A stretch of DNA of 64,000 nucleotides from Cunninghamia lanceolata. Taxonomy: Eukaryota > Streptophyta > Pinopsida > Cupressales > Cupressaceae. The stretch is taken from contig BSBN01000334.1 in the NCBI GenBank assembly GCA_027924645.1, forward strand, positions 496,001 through 560,000, read 5' to 3'. Below are positions 8,955 to 18,637 of the stretch, one piece after another. The notes under the pieces were generated by a model. The model saw nothing but the letters and a program-made list of their open reading frames with translations, did not search any database and was not told the DNA's origin. The translations under genes were made by a program, and so were the position numbers. Position 1 is the first letter of the stretch. Each line of letters starts with the position of its first letter.

Positions 8955-11900
8955 ATGGCAGCACCAGCACAAGCTTGGCCTTTGGGAAATGTCTCACCCC
9001 TGGGGACTTTTACCGATTACCATGATATGCCCAAGAATCCCGAACATTTCTGTTCGAAATTTCATGTCAACGATCCGAGCAGGACAGCTGAAGAGCATAT
9101 TAAGATCTTTGAAGGTACTCTGGTAAATCGAAGGATTGAAGATGAAGATGTAGCATGCCGACTATTTCCCTACTCTCTTGAAGGAGACGCTACTTTTTGG
9201 TATGTCAATCTACCGGCTGGATCTATTACTACCTGGGAACAGATGAGAACCGCTTTCCTGGAGAAATTCAAGATTCTCATCACTCCTGCAGAACTCTATA
9301 AGCAATTCATCGAAGTCCGAAGACAGGAACACGAGCCTATTGCCGCTTTTAATCACAGGTTCCATAAAGCATATTCTAGATTGCAACCTCCCTATGATAT
9401 CACTCCAGTAATGGCGATGGAGATTTATTACGCTGCATTGGATCGCCTTACTTCTATGTTCGTGAAAAGAGCAACAACCCCGCCGACCACTCTGACAGGG
9501 GCATATGCTGAAGCCGTTAAGGTGAACACAGATTTGGGTATGAACACGCATGGGCCACTTAATCACATAGGGCATGTGGCAATGCCAAACCAGATTCAGG
9601 GAATCAATCAAGCATTGGCTCAACATACACCTGTAATGAATCCAGTTCCTGTTTCCACTCCTGCTAATCAATTAGTCCTACATCCAGGAGTGCCAATTTC
9701 ACAAGTTGTACCGGAAAAACCAGTGTATTTGCAAGGATCTTCATCTTCTGCGAAGGCTCAGGAGGAGAAAGACGAAATGAAAGAGCTGATTGATCAGGTA
9801 AAGAAATTGTCTACTGAAGTTACACATTTACGAAATCAGAACAACTATTTGCAGAAGAATTTCCAAGGCAATCAGGGTGGGTACCAAGGAAACCAAGGAA
9901 ATCAAGGATACAATCAAGGATATAGTCAGGGATATAATCAAGGTTTTAGAGGAAATAATCAAGGCTTTCAACGACAGAATAGAACCTGGAACACTGCACC
10001 GAATACCGGCACAGTTCCTTCACCACTCGACAATCCACCAGCTTCGGACCCAAAACCTGCAGAGAAAGTATTTTTAGCAGAAGCTGCACTATCTACATGG
10101 TGCCGGTTGCATAACACCAATCAGCATTCAGAACTTCAATGTCCCGAATTTAAGATAGCAGCTGACATCTTTCAACAGGAAATGCATGGTACACAGGTAC
10201 CAGAGAATCCTCCAGTCACCGGATATGAAATTGTGCCTACGCAGAGGTATGATCAAGCTTTGATGATTGAAGATTTTACTTTTCCACCTATGATGGAATA
10301 TGATATGACAGAATATAGCGGAAGATTCCCGCCAGCCTCTGCGAATGAACCAGTTGAGGATACATACTACACTCCGCCGTTCGAGGGTGATTTCCAAACC
10401 CAAGAAGCAGATGAAGTTCAGGCCTTTCAGCAATCTGCTGGCAATGCACCACAAAGAGTTTATCAGCGGAATTACCGGCCACAAGATCCTATTACCACGT
10501 CCACTCCTCCTAATAACTTGCACACTCCGCCAAATCCAAATGCAAGTAACAATCCAAGCTATCCAAGGGATGCACCCGAATACAGACAGCGAAATCCAGT
10601 TCAGAACGTTGTCCCAGCACAAGAAGTTCAGCAGCAGAATGTCTCTGCAAGGATCGATCCAGTCAGGAAGGAAGTTCCTAAAGAGGATTTAAAGAGATTG
10701 AGTCAGTGTGTTGTCGAAGAACTCAAGAAGATTAAAATCAACCTACCATTGACAGAATTGATTCGAGTACCTGAAATTAAGGAAGCTTTTCTAAGAGGTG
10801 TCGATGATACCATCTCAAAGGGTGGAAATCAAAATGTGCAAGTCACCACAGGATCAGCCGGTCCATCTACTTCAAATGTACCAAGAGCATATGTAGGTCA
10901 AAATACAAATCCAACTCAAATGAGGCCACCTCACCCACAAGGCCAGACAAATGCTATTTTCATTGCACAGGAATCATCCAGTATAACAGATGGCAAAACA
11001 GTTGCGATAAAGGAAGAGCCTACCGAGGGTAACAATACGCCGAAAGTTCAAAGTTCACAAGTCAATTCAGATCCAGTAAATGACCGATACAGTGCACCAA
11101 AGAAGAAATCAGTTGTCTTCTATCAAGGAAAAGATGAACAGCCTCCTTTCTTGATATCAGTTAGAATGTTTGGCAAATTATTACATAATTGTCTAATGGA
11201 TTCAGGAGCCTCAAGCAACGTGATGCCTTTGGGTATTTCCAAGAAACTTGGCCTCATCCCAAAGCAGACAAATAAGAAAGTTACGCAATTAGACAAGACC
11301 GAAGTTCCAGTTATTGGAGAGCTACATAATATTCACATGCAGTTAGCAGCTGATCCCAGGATTCAGCATTACATTGACATTTCAGTAGTAGACATACCTG
11401 AAGGGTATGGGATGCTGTTAAGCAGAGATTGGTTGAAGAAGCTCAACGGATACGTCTCCACCGACTTTTCGCACATGTGGCTATCATGGAAAGGATTGCC
11501 TAATCAAATCAGGATAGATAGCACTCCACGTCTCAAATTGATGATTACTGAATATGGTGAAGACAATGAGATCCTTTTTGTACAAACAGACTTAGGTGTT
11601 TACAAGCCTAAGGTTGAAGAGATTCTAATGTTTCACAATTCAACAGAGGTCCTCATAGAAAGTGATCACAGCGCATCATCAGATGAAGAAGGGGAGGGTA
11701 TGTTTGAAAACTTCCGGAATTTTGTGATGAGACATGTGAAGCAAGGAGTAGAATTGGGAAGTCACGCATCCGTTCAAGATCTATTGCTACCTAATTGGTG
11801 TAGGATACACAATGCTTTCCATTCCGAGTTCTCTTGCTCCATGTGTATAGTGGCCCTAGAACAAGTTAGAAAGAGAATTCCAGAGGCCATGGGCTTGGAA

Positions 11901-14366
11901 ATCCCCAGTATGATGAAACTGAAAGAACCTGTTCAGGATATGGCCGTTACAGATGAAGCAAGCACTTCGGCATCAGCAACAGAACATACCCAAATTGAGC
12001 CTACGAAAATAAATCAAGGTGTTGATATGTCAAACTCAGAAGATAATCAAGTATGGACTCTAAGATTTGATGGATCGAAATCCAAGCAAGGATCCGGAGC
12101 TGGCTTTGAATTGATCAGTCCGTTGGGGGAAGCTTATTTATCAGCTTTAAGATTACAGTTCCCATGCACAAATAATGTTACCGAGTATGAAGCTCTCGTA
12201 CACGGGTTGCTCTTGGCCATAAAAAAGAAAGTTAAAATTTTGCACGTGTTCGGCGATTCAGAAATAGTTGTCAGACAAGTCAGGAAGCAATATGTGTGCC
12301 ATGACAAGAGACTAAAGAAGTACAGAAACAGAGTATGGGATTTGATTGAAGACTTCAATGCTTTCAACATCAAGTCAATTTACAGGTCAACAAATCGAGT
12401 AGCTAATGCACTAGCACAGGCCGCAAGTTCCCTTGAGCCATTGGCTATGGAAGGATTAAAAAAGTTCACAGTGGAACTAACATCAGTACCATCAGTACCA
12501 GATAATATCACAAATTTTCAAGTGTTTGATGACGACAAACATATACTGGATTTCTTGACCAATTCAGGTATCTTCACCACCCAGGTCATTGACGAAAGCG
12601 AAGTTGAAGCTGAGTTTGATCCAGATGGGATTATGAATCTGAAGGACAATAATATCCCAAAGGGTATGATTGAATTAGAAAGACTCTTCGATTCAGATAA
12701 GTTGGGTACTCCTCCTCACCACAACGAAGATGGAAATAAATGTGAAGCAGTCAATCTGGGAACCGACGAAAATGTAAAAAATGTATTCATAGGGAAAGTT
12801 TGCACACCGGAAGAAAGAGAAAACATCCTCAGTAGTATGAGAGAATTCCACGATGTTATTGCTTGGGGGTATGATGATTTGAAGACATACGACACATCCA
12901 TCATTACACATACTATCCCTCTCAAGCCAGGAAGCAGACCTTTCCGACAGAGGCAGAGGCCGGTCAATCCTTTATTGGAGCCACTTATTTATCAAGAAGT
13001 CAAGAAGCTGCTGCAGGCAAAGATCATATTTCCGATCAGGCACTCGACGTGGGTTGCCAATTTAGTTCCAGTTAGAAAAAAGAATGGAGAAATAAGATTA
13101 TGTGTTGATTTTAGGAACTTGAACAAAGCATCAGAAAAAGATAATTATCCTTTGCCTTCATTGGACGAAGTGCTGCAAATTGTAAATGGTTCACAGATGA
13201 TGTCTTTTCTGGATGGATATTCAGGGTATAACCAGGTCATGGTTGAAGAAGAGGATCGATTGAAGACCGCTTTCACTACCAAATGGGGTACTTATGCATA
13301 CAGAAGGATGCCTTTTGGCCTAATCAATGCAGGAGCCACTTTCCAGCGAGCTATGGATATTGCTTTCAGAGATATTATGGGAAAATGCATTATCATCTAT
13401 ATGGATGATCTTACGGTGTTCTCAAAGGTCAGAACAGATCATGTGGAGCATTTAAGGAAGGTTTTCGAATCTTGTAGAACATATGGAATTTCCTTAAATC
13501 CAAAGAAGTGCATCTTCGGGGTGACAGAAGGAAAGCTCCTGGGCCATGTCATATCAGAACACGGTATCTCTATTGATCCAGATCGGATAGAAGCCATTAA
13601 GAGAATTAGCATGCCTGCCAGTAAAAAGGAATTAAAGTCATTCTTCGGCAAGATTAACTTCGTCAGGAAGTTTATTACCGGATTTGCAGAAATTATTAAG
13701 CCATTGAATGATATGTTAAAGAAAGATGCGAAAGTTGAATGGACTCCTCCAGCAAAGAAAGCATTTGAAGAAATCAAGCAAGCAATTGCTAGGGCTCCTG
13801 TCCTCATCAGTCCAGACTATTTGAAGCCGTTTTATTTATATTCTTTTGCATCTGATCACACCTGTGCAGGGATTTTGACCCAGAGGGTAGATGATAAAGA
13901 TGAACATCCCGTTGCATTTATGAGTGCCCCTTTTAAGGATGCTGAGCTGAGATACCCGGCAGTGGAGAAACAGGCTTATGCTCTAGTAAAGGCTACCAAG
14001 AAATTTCGGCACTATATCTTGCGGAGTAAAGTGTATGCTATAGTTCCAGATGCCGCAGTAAAAACACTACTAATGCAAAATGAACTAGGCGAACGAAGAG
14101 GCAAGTGGGTCGCCACTATTCAAGAATACGACATTGAAATTCAACCAATGAAGTTGGTTAGAGGACAAGCATTAACTCAGACTATAGCACTTGAAGAACC
14201 TGGATTAGTTCAGCAAGCTTACGTACTTGAAGCAGTATCACCAGATGAGTGGTACGATGATATTGTTTATTATCTACTATCTCAGAGATGTCCAGAACTA
14301 CTATTTTATTCAAGGATCTACTTGAAGCTTACGTACACAGAGGAGAGCATTGAGATACAGAAGTAA
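8955..14366 (+). CDS. gag-protease-RNase H-RT-RNase H polyprotein
   Basis: The frame is open from 8568, inside the LTR tail, through the primer site. The first ATG is at 8955. Numbering from 8568: retrotransposon gag domain about residues 160-285 (FPYSLEGDATFWYVNL, AFNHRFHKAYSRLQP); a Q/G/N/Y-rich repeat stretch about 440-475; a C/H cluster WCRLHN...HSELQC near 510; aspartic protease with DSGAS at 878; a second C/H cluster WCRIHN...CSMC near 1080; an RNase H fold about 1163-1285 (FDGS D1168, TEYEA E1206/E1208, GDSE D1230, with VANALA where VADALA is usual); reverse transcriptase with FLDGYSGYNQV, PFGLINAGATFQ and YMDD (D1613); then a second RNase H about 1740-1870. The frame ends at TAA 14364-14366, just before integrase, because of an apparent 1-nt loss near 14338. 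Confidence 0.93.
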   Translation: MAAPAQAWPLGNVSPLGTFTDYHDMPKNPEHFCSKFHVNDPSRTAEEHIKIFEGTLVNRRIEDEDVACRLFPYSLEGDATFWYVNLPAGSITTWEQMRTAFLEKFKILITPAELYKQFIEVRRQEHEPIAAFNHRFHKAYSRLQPPYDITPVMAMEIYYAALDRLTSMFVKRATTPPTTLTGAYAEAVKVNTDLGMNTHGPLNHIGHVAMPNQIQGINQALAQHTPVMNPVPVSTPANQLVLHPGVPISQVVPEKPVYLQGSSSSAKAQEEKDEMKELIDQVKKLSTEVTHLRNQNNYLQKNFQGNQGGYQGNQGNQGYNQGYSQGYNQGFRGNNQGFQRQNRTWNTAPNTGTVPSPLDNPPASDPKPAEKVFLAEAALSTWCRLHNTNQHSELQCPEFKIAADIFQQEMHGTQVPENPPVTGYEIVPTQRYDQALMIEDFTFPPMMEYDMTEYSGRFPPASANEPVEDTYYTPPFEGDFQTQEADEVQAFQQSAGNAPQRVYQRNYRPQDPITTSTPPNNLHTPPNPNASNNPSYPRDAPEYRQRNPVQNVVPAQEVQQQNVSARIDPVRKEVPKEDLKRLSQCVVEELKKIKINLPLTELIRVPEIKEAFLRGVDDTISKGGNQNVQVTTGSAGPSTSNVPRAYVGQNTNPTQMRPPHPQGQTNAIFIAQESSSITDGKTVAIKEEPTEGNNTPKVQSSQVNSDPVNDRYSAPKKKSVVFYQGKDEQPPFLISVRMFGKLLHNCLMDSGASSNVMPLGISKKLGLIPKQTNKKVTQLDKTEVPVIGELHNIHMQLAADPRIQHYIDISVVDIPEGYGMLLSRDWLKKLNGYVSTDFSHMWLSWKGLPNQIRIDSTPRLKLMITEYGEDNEILFVQTDLGVYKPKVEEILMFHNSTEVLIESDHSASSDEEGEGMFENFRNFVMRHVKQGVELGSHASVQDLLLPNWCRIHNAFHSEFSCSMCIVALEQVRKRIPEAMGLEIPSMMKLKEPVQDMAVTDEASTSASATEHTQIEPTKINQGVDMSNSEDNQVWTLRFDGSKSKQGSGAGFELISPLGEAYLSALRLQFPCTNNVTEYEALVHGLLLAIKKKVKILHVFGDSEIVVRQVRKQYVCHDKRLKKYRNRVWDLIEDFNAFNIKSIYRSTNRVANALAQAASSLEPLAMEGLKKFTVELTSVPSVPDNITNFQVFDDDKHILDFLTNSGIFTTQVIDESEVEAEFDPDGIMNLKDNNIPKGMIELERLFDSDKLGTPPHHNEDGNKCEAVNLGTDENVKNVFIGKVCTPEERENILSSMREFHDVIAWGYDDLKTYDTSIITHTIPLKPGSRPFRQRQRPVNPLLEPLIYQEVKKLLQAKIIFPIRHSTWVANLVPVRKKNGEIRLCVDFRNLNKASEKDNYPLPSLDEVLQIVNGSQMMSFLDGYSGYNQVMVEEEDRLKTAFTTKWGTYAYRRMPFGLINAGATFQRAMDIAFRDIMGKCIIIYMDDLTVFSKVRTDHVEHLRKVFESCRTYGISLNPKKCIFGVTEGKLLGHVISEHGISIDPDRIEAIKRISMPASKKELKSFFGKINFVRKFITGFAEIIKPLNDMLKKDAKVEWTPPAKKAFEEIKQAIARAPVLISPDYLKPFYLYSFASDHTCAGILTQRVDDKDEHPVAFMSAPFKDAELRYPAVEKQAYALVKATKKFRHYILRSKVYAIVPDAAVKTLLMQNELGERRGKWVATIQEYDIEIQPMKLVRGQALTQTIALEEPGLVQQAYVLEAVSPDEWYDDIVYYLLSQRCPELLFYSRIYLKLTYTEESIEIQK

Positions 14367-15528
14367 ACGTTTCATGTTGCAAGGATCAGTTTTATTCAGA
14401 CAAAATCATGAAGGCATCTACCTAAGGTGCATTGGGAGGAACGAAGCTAAAAGTATTATGGAACAATTTCATGATAAGTTCGGAACTTGCCACGGTGGTG
14501 AGCTAGCAACGGCAAATCAGATATTAAGGGCAGGCTACTATTGGCCAAAATTGTTTCAAGATGCTCATCAGCATGTCAAAACTTGCCATATTTGTCAAGT
14601 AGCAGCTTCAAGAGAACGAAACCCAGCTATGCCTTTGCAGCCAGTTGTTGAATTTAGACCTTTTGCCAAGTGGGGATTAGATTTCATTGGTATGATAAAC
14701 CCACCATCTTCCGCACAGCATAAATATATTTTAACTGCCACAGACTACTGCACCAGATGGACAGAAGCCCATGCTTTGAAGTTCTGTACTTCTGAAGTAG
14801 TGATCAAGTTTTTAGAAGAGAATATAATTACCAGATTTGGTTGCCCCAGTGCCCTTGTATGCGACAATGGCCCTGCATTTTCATCACTCAGGTTTTCAAA
14901 TTGGGCCTTTGAATATGGTATAACCCTGAAATTTTCATCGAATTATTATCCACAGGGAAATGGCCTAGCTGAGTCCACAAACAAGAACCTTTTGAATGCA
15001 ATAAAGAAATTACTGGATAAGAATCCAAGAGACTGGCATACACAGCTGAAGTTTGCTCTTTGGGCAGACAGAACTCGAGTTAAGTCTTCTCTGGGTACTT
15101 CGCCATATCACCTGGTTTATGGACAGGATCCTATCTTCCCAATACAATTGAGGATTCCAACCTTGCAATTCATGCAAGAGTATTTAGATGAAGATGAGCA
15201 AGTACAAGTAAGATTATCACAGCTCCTGCATCTGGAAGAAAAAAGAGACATTGCCTTAAATAAATTTATGAAACATCAAGGAGTGGTCAAGCGTTGGTTT
15301 GATCGACAGGCAAGAGTGAAAGCCTTCAGAATTTCTGATCTGGTTCTATATTGGGACAAAGCACATGAACGGCGAGGTGATCACGACAAGTTCGATTATC
15401 TCTGGAAGGGCCCATATCAGATTGCTGAGATCCTAGGAGAGAACGCTTTCAAATTGAAGACTCTGACCGGAGAAGATATTCCATTGCCTGTCAATGGGCA
15501 GTTCTTGAAGCACTATTTCCAGCCATGA
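14350..15528 (+). CDS. Integrase (frameshifted 3' part of pol)
   Basis: This frame is +1 to the preceding polyprotein and overlaps its end by 17 bp; it has no good ATG of its own at the start. The sequence shows the integrase zinc-binding domain (H...H then CHICQ), the core D...D...E (LDFIGMI; CDNGPAFSS; YYPQGNGLAESTNKN) and a C-terminal domain ending GQFLKHYFQP. All recognisable catalytic residues are present. The residues just upstream (LTYT in the first frame, then QRRALRYRSKRFML in this one) join into a typical linker if one nucleotide is missing around 14336-14342. This therefore looks like a recent single-base loss rather than a designed separate gene, although programmed frameshifting cannot be excluded. 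Confidence 0.88.
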   Translation: MRYRSKRFMLQGSVLFRQNHEGIYLRCIGRNEAKSIMEQFHDKFGTCHGGELATANQILRAGYYWPKLFQDAHQHVKTCHICQVAASRERNPAMPLQPVVEFRPFAKWGLDFIGMINPPSSAQHKYILTATDYCTRWTEAHALKFCTSEVVIKFLEENIITRFGCPSALVCDNGPAFSSLRFSNWAFEYGITLKFSSNYYPQGNGLAESTNKNLLNAIKKLLDKNPRDWHTQLKFALWADRTRVKSSLGTSPYHLVYGQDPIFPIQLRIPTLQFMQEYLDEDEQVQVRLSQLLHLEEKRDIALNKFMKHQGVVKRWFDRQARVKAFRISDLVLYWDKAHERRGDHDKFDYLWKGPYQIAEILGENAFKLKTLTGEDIPLPVNGQFLKHYFQP

Positions 15529-17304
15529 ATTCTTCGGAACACTGGTTTGTACATAATTAGATAGGATTTCCTTTCAGTTATTTTGTTTTTTTTCTTAGAT
15601 TAGATTTGTTTGTCTTGATGTCATTTGACTCAAGAATTTTTTCAAGAAGTTTTCATAGTTTAGTTGTTTTTGTTTCTTTCGTTTTTAGAGTAGTTGTTCT
15701 TGACAAGGTGGTGTGTATCCAAAACACATTTGGTATACTTTCACTAGGATATGTGAGCGCATTTCTTAAACATTTATTCACGAAACTCTTAGGATTGATA
15801 GATTATTGTTTTCAATTGTTGACGAAGCGAGCACTGAGCTTGACTGGGACATTAATCATATATTGTGTCTTGACACCATTATCTTTTGAACATAATATTT
15901 TAAAATGTCAAATCTAATTTTACGAATTCTTATTTGTTCTTTTGAGAAACTTAAGTCATGATTGATGGATTTCCCGTGGATTCCATCGCGAGTATTAGAT
16001 AGCATGACTGTTTGCTCCTAGGAGATGAGTCATTTGTTCGGTATTGACTAAAGTATTTTGAGGTTTCTTACACATCTTAATGATCCCGAAGTTTCTAGGA
16101 AAACCTTTGTAAGCCTGGATCAAGTGAAAATCATAAGGTAATTCATGCTTCCATTTCCATTCCATAATAAGTATTTTGCATATTTTCATATCCGTCATTT
16201 CATTTACCACATCCCATATTACAATAAAATTGTTCGTTCATTTCATTCCACTACAGTTAACCCTCCATCTGCATCATATTTTCAACCAAAAATGAATTCG
16301 AGTCTACTGACCGCATCATTTATATGACTCTGTGTTCATTATACTCTAGAAGGATACAAGTTGAAGTTGAAATCAAGTACTTGGAGTATTTTCATTATCC
16401 ACTGTACGGGATAAAATCAAATGTTGGTATTCCCACTCCATTCCATTTGAAATCCACTTCATATATTCACTTCACTTTTGTTACTATGCAAAGTCTCAAA
16501 GCATGTAACTATTCATCCATTTTACCTCCGCCTTCAAATCACATTGCTATCCACACCTTTTCACCCCTCTCCTAATCATGATTGATGAATGTGAGTGTCG
16601 TCTGAATAAGAAGCTTGCAATTCCTTCTAATCATTCCCCCACATTTCGTAAAATAAGTATTTGGATGCTTTTACCTTTTAAGCAAAGAGATTCCTGAAAA
16701 TCCAAAAAATCTCTATGTATCATGATACAAATGCCAGAAATTTCTAAACAAGGCATGTTCAAAAGTATATTTCGTGCTGTACTTTCAAGTCAAAGAATCC
16801 TTGCGAAATAAAGTTCTAAGTACTTGTAGCCGAATCCAAAGAGGCTACCGCATCCATCCATTCCATTTCCATTCAATTCCATTCCATATTACTTCACCCC
16901 GCGAACCAAAATTAAAGGGAGAAATCCTAAGTTCGTGAAGGACGTGAAGGTATCATTACTAGTTATCATTAATCCCCGTTCCCTATTTACATTTCCTTTT
17001 TTACTTGCAAGCTTCGAAGTTTTAGGTTGATACAAACAAACGTTGATCGTGATTTCATTCCATTTCATTTTCCTTATTCACCGTTCATATTTGTTTCTTG
17101 CTATTCAACATATCCCATCATTCCTTTGGTTTATGGTTGAATACGCTTTCACACAGTCATAATCCGCCATCATCCAACTCCGTTCCCTTTATCCCATCAT
17201 TTCCTACCAACATTTGTCAGTATCAGAACGTGACATGATTTTCTGTGTGGATTATCGCGTCCTTCGCAGAATCAGACTCTTGAGTTCTTATCATTCGTTA
17301 CCTC

Positions 17305-17350
17305 GGTGAAAACCTGGCAAACAGGCGCCGTGTGTAATGGTCACTATTTA

Positions 17351-17392
<42 letters not shown>

Positions 17393-17546
17393 GAAAAGAA
17401 AAGAAAAAAAAAAAAAAACGAAAAAAAAAAAGAGAAAAAAAAAGAAGAAAAAGTAAAGAGAAAAAATTTTCGTTCACTGGTGAAAACCCGGCAAACGGGC
17501 GCCATGAATAAGTATCTTGGCGAAAACCTGGCAAACAGGCGTCATG
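17305..17546 (+). repeat. Three hairpin motifs flanking an A-rich tract
   Basis: The motif GGTGAAAACCTGGCAAACAG (then GCGCC) occurs at 17305, 17479 and 17519. Copies 1 and 3 contain CCTG-GCAAA-CAGG and copy 2 CCCG-GCAAA-CGGG, so the stem changes on both sides and pairing is kept. A 39-A run starts at 17353, and a purine-rich tract continues to 17466 between copies 1 and 2. Confidence 0.8.
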
Positions 17547-18044
17547 ATAGAGCCACATTGTTTCCTTGCATTATCATTCCATCACCACTCCATTTGACAT
17601 CACTTACTTGTCATGCATATTATCATTCACCTATGTCATCCATATATATATCCGTCCATCCGCTTTCATGAATATACCTAGCTTGATACGGGTCAGCTTA
17701 GTCGATCCTGGTTTCTAAGGGATGGGAATGAACCTAAGTGCTTGCACTTCAAACCTCAGATATGGATAGTTGCGCTGGCAATTGATTTTGATTCTTTGAT
17801 TGAGTAGTCGTGTTTATTTGATCTCGTGTGTGGGTGTGCATGGAAATGTTGAAGCTTGACGTTTGTTTATCTTTAGCACATTCAAGAAGTTGTTTTAATT
17901 GAAATCAATCTTTAATCACACATCAGGAGATGCAGTGTCTTGATTCAATTTATGATTCCTTTCCCTTTTAAGCTCGTTTTGTATAGTTTATGATTGAGGA
18001 TGATAATTTGATATTCTTTGAGTGAGCTTTGCATTTTTTGTTTT

Positions 18045-18083
18045 AGAAATGTTCAGGAACATTCCTCCAGTGGAGTCGCCAGA
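18045..18083 (+). other. Boundary sequence before the 3' LTR (no clear polypurine tract)
   Basis: The bases before the LTR read AAATGTTCAGGAACATTCC (a dyad) and then TCCAGTGGAGTCGCCAGA. This is not a polypurine run. On the minus strand the last part reads TGGCGACTCCACTGGA directly beside the LTR, which resembles a primer-binding site in the opposite orientation. Confidence 0.6.
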
Positions 18084-18637
18084 TGTTGTGACCAAATCAC
18101 ACATCACCCCATTAGGAATAGGGACCCCCCTTTTTTTGAGCTCTGAGCTTTTCAGTGAGTTTCCAATGAGTTTTCAATGAGTTTTGCTGAGATTTTAATG
18201 ATGTCCTGACTCGTTTTCCTTTGCCGGCTCGGTAACAATTTCCTTGCCTATGATCTTTGGTTCACGATTAAGGATAGATGAACTTGTAATAATGAAAAAT
18301 TGAGATCAAATCCTATCTAGATATTGAGTTTTGAAGTGAATCCTTCAGAATGTTTGAGACCCTGAAAAGACTAAGACTGGAGCCTGAAATCCTGAAAATC
18401 CTGAAAAAATGGCTAAGTCTGAAATCTGGTGAATCCTCCAAATTCTATATTTTGCATCTTAAATCCGGTGGATTCGGGACCTATCTCAAACATCCTGAAA
18501 GGTATATTGAAAAATATTTAAAGTATAAGAAATTCAATCTCTAAACTTATACTTAAATATATTTTTCAATATACCTTTACTCGCGCGATCCTGAAAAATA
18601 CTTGACGAAGTCAGAAGATTCAAAACACTGATCTAAT

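Larger units (their letters stand above)
15529..18083 (+). other. 3' untranslated internal region of the retrotransposon
   Basis: About 2.55 kb without a credible gene lies between the integrase stop and the 3' LTR. It holds stretches of degenerate CATTCCATTY repeats (about 16140-16260, 16850-16890 and 17055-17085), an A-rich tract at 17353-17466 and three hairpin motifs around it. Long noncoding 3' regions are known in Tat-group elements. Confidence 0.75.

Noticed and set aside
9877..10692. Overlapping ORFs in other frames of gag
   Set aside because: Shadows of the gag frame over the Q/G/N-rich repeats.
15606..15917. Hydrophobic 103-codon ORF after integrase as a possible env
   Set aside because: Phe/Val/Ser-rich chance translation of T-rich sequence; no signal peptide plus anchor arrangement, no cysteines in a pattern, far too short.
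17306..17671. Lysine-rich ORF of 121 codons and its minus-strand poly-Phe counterpart
   Set aside because: Both are produced by the A-rich tract at 17353-17466.
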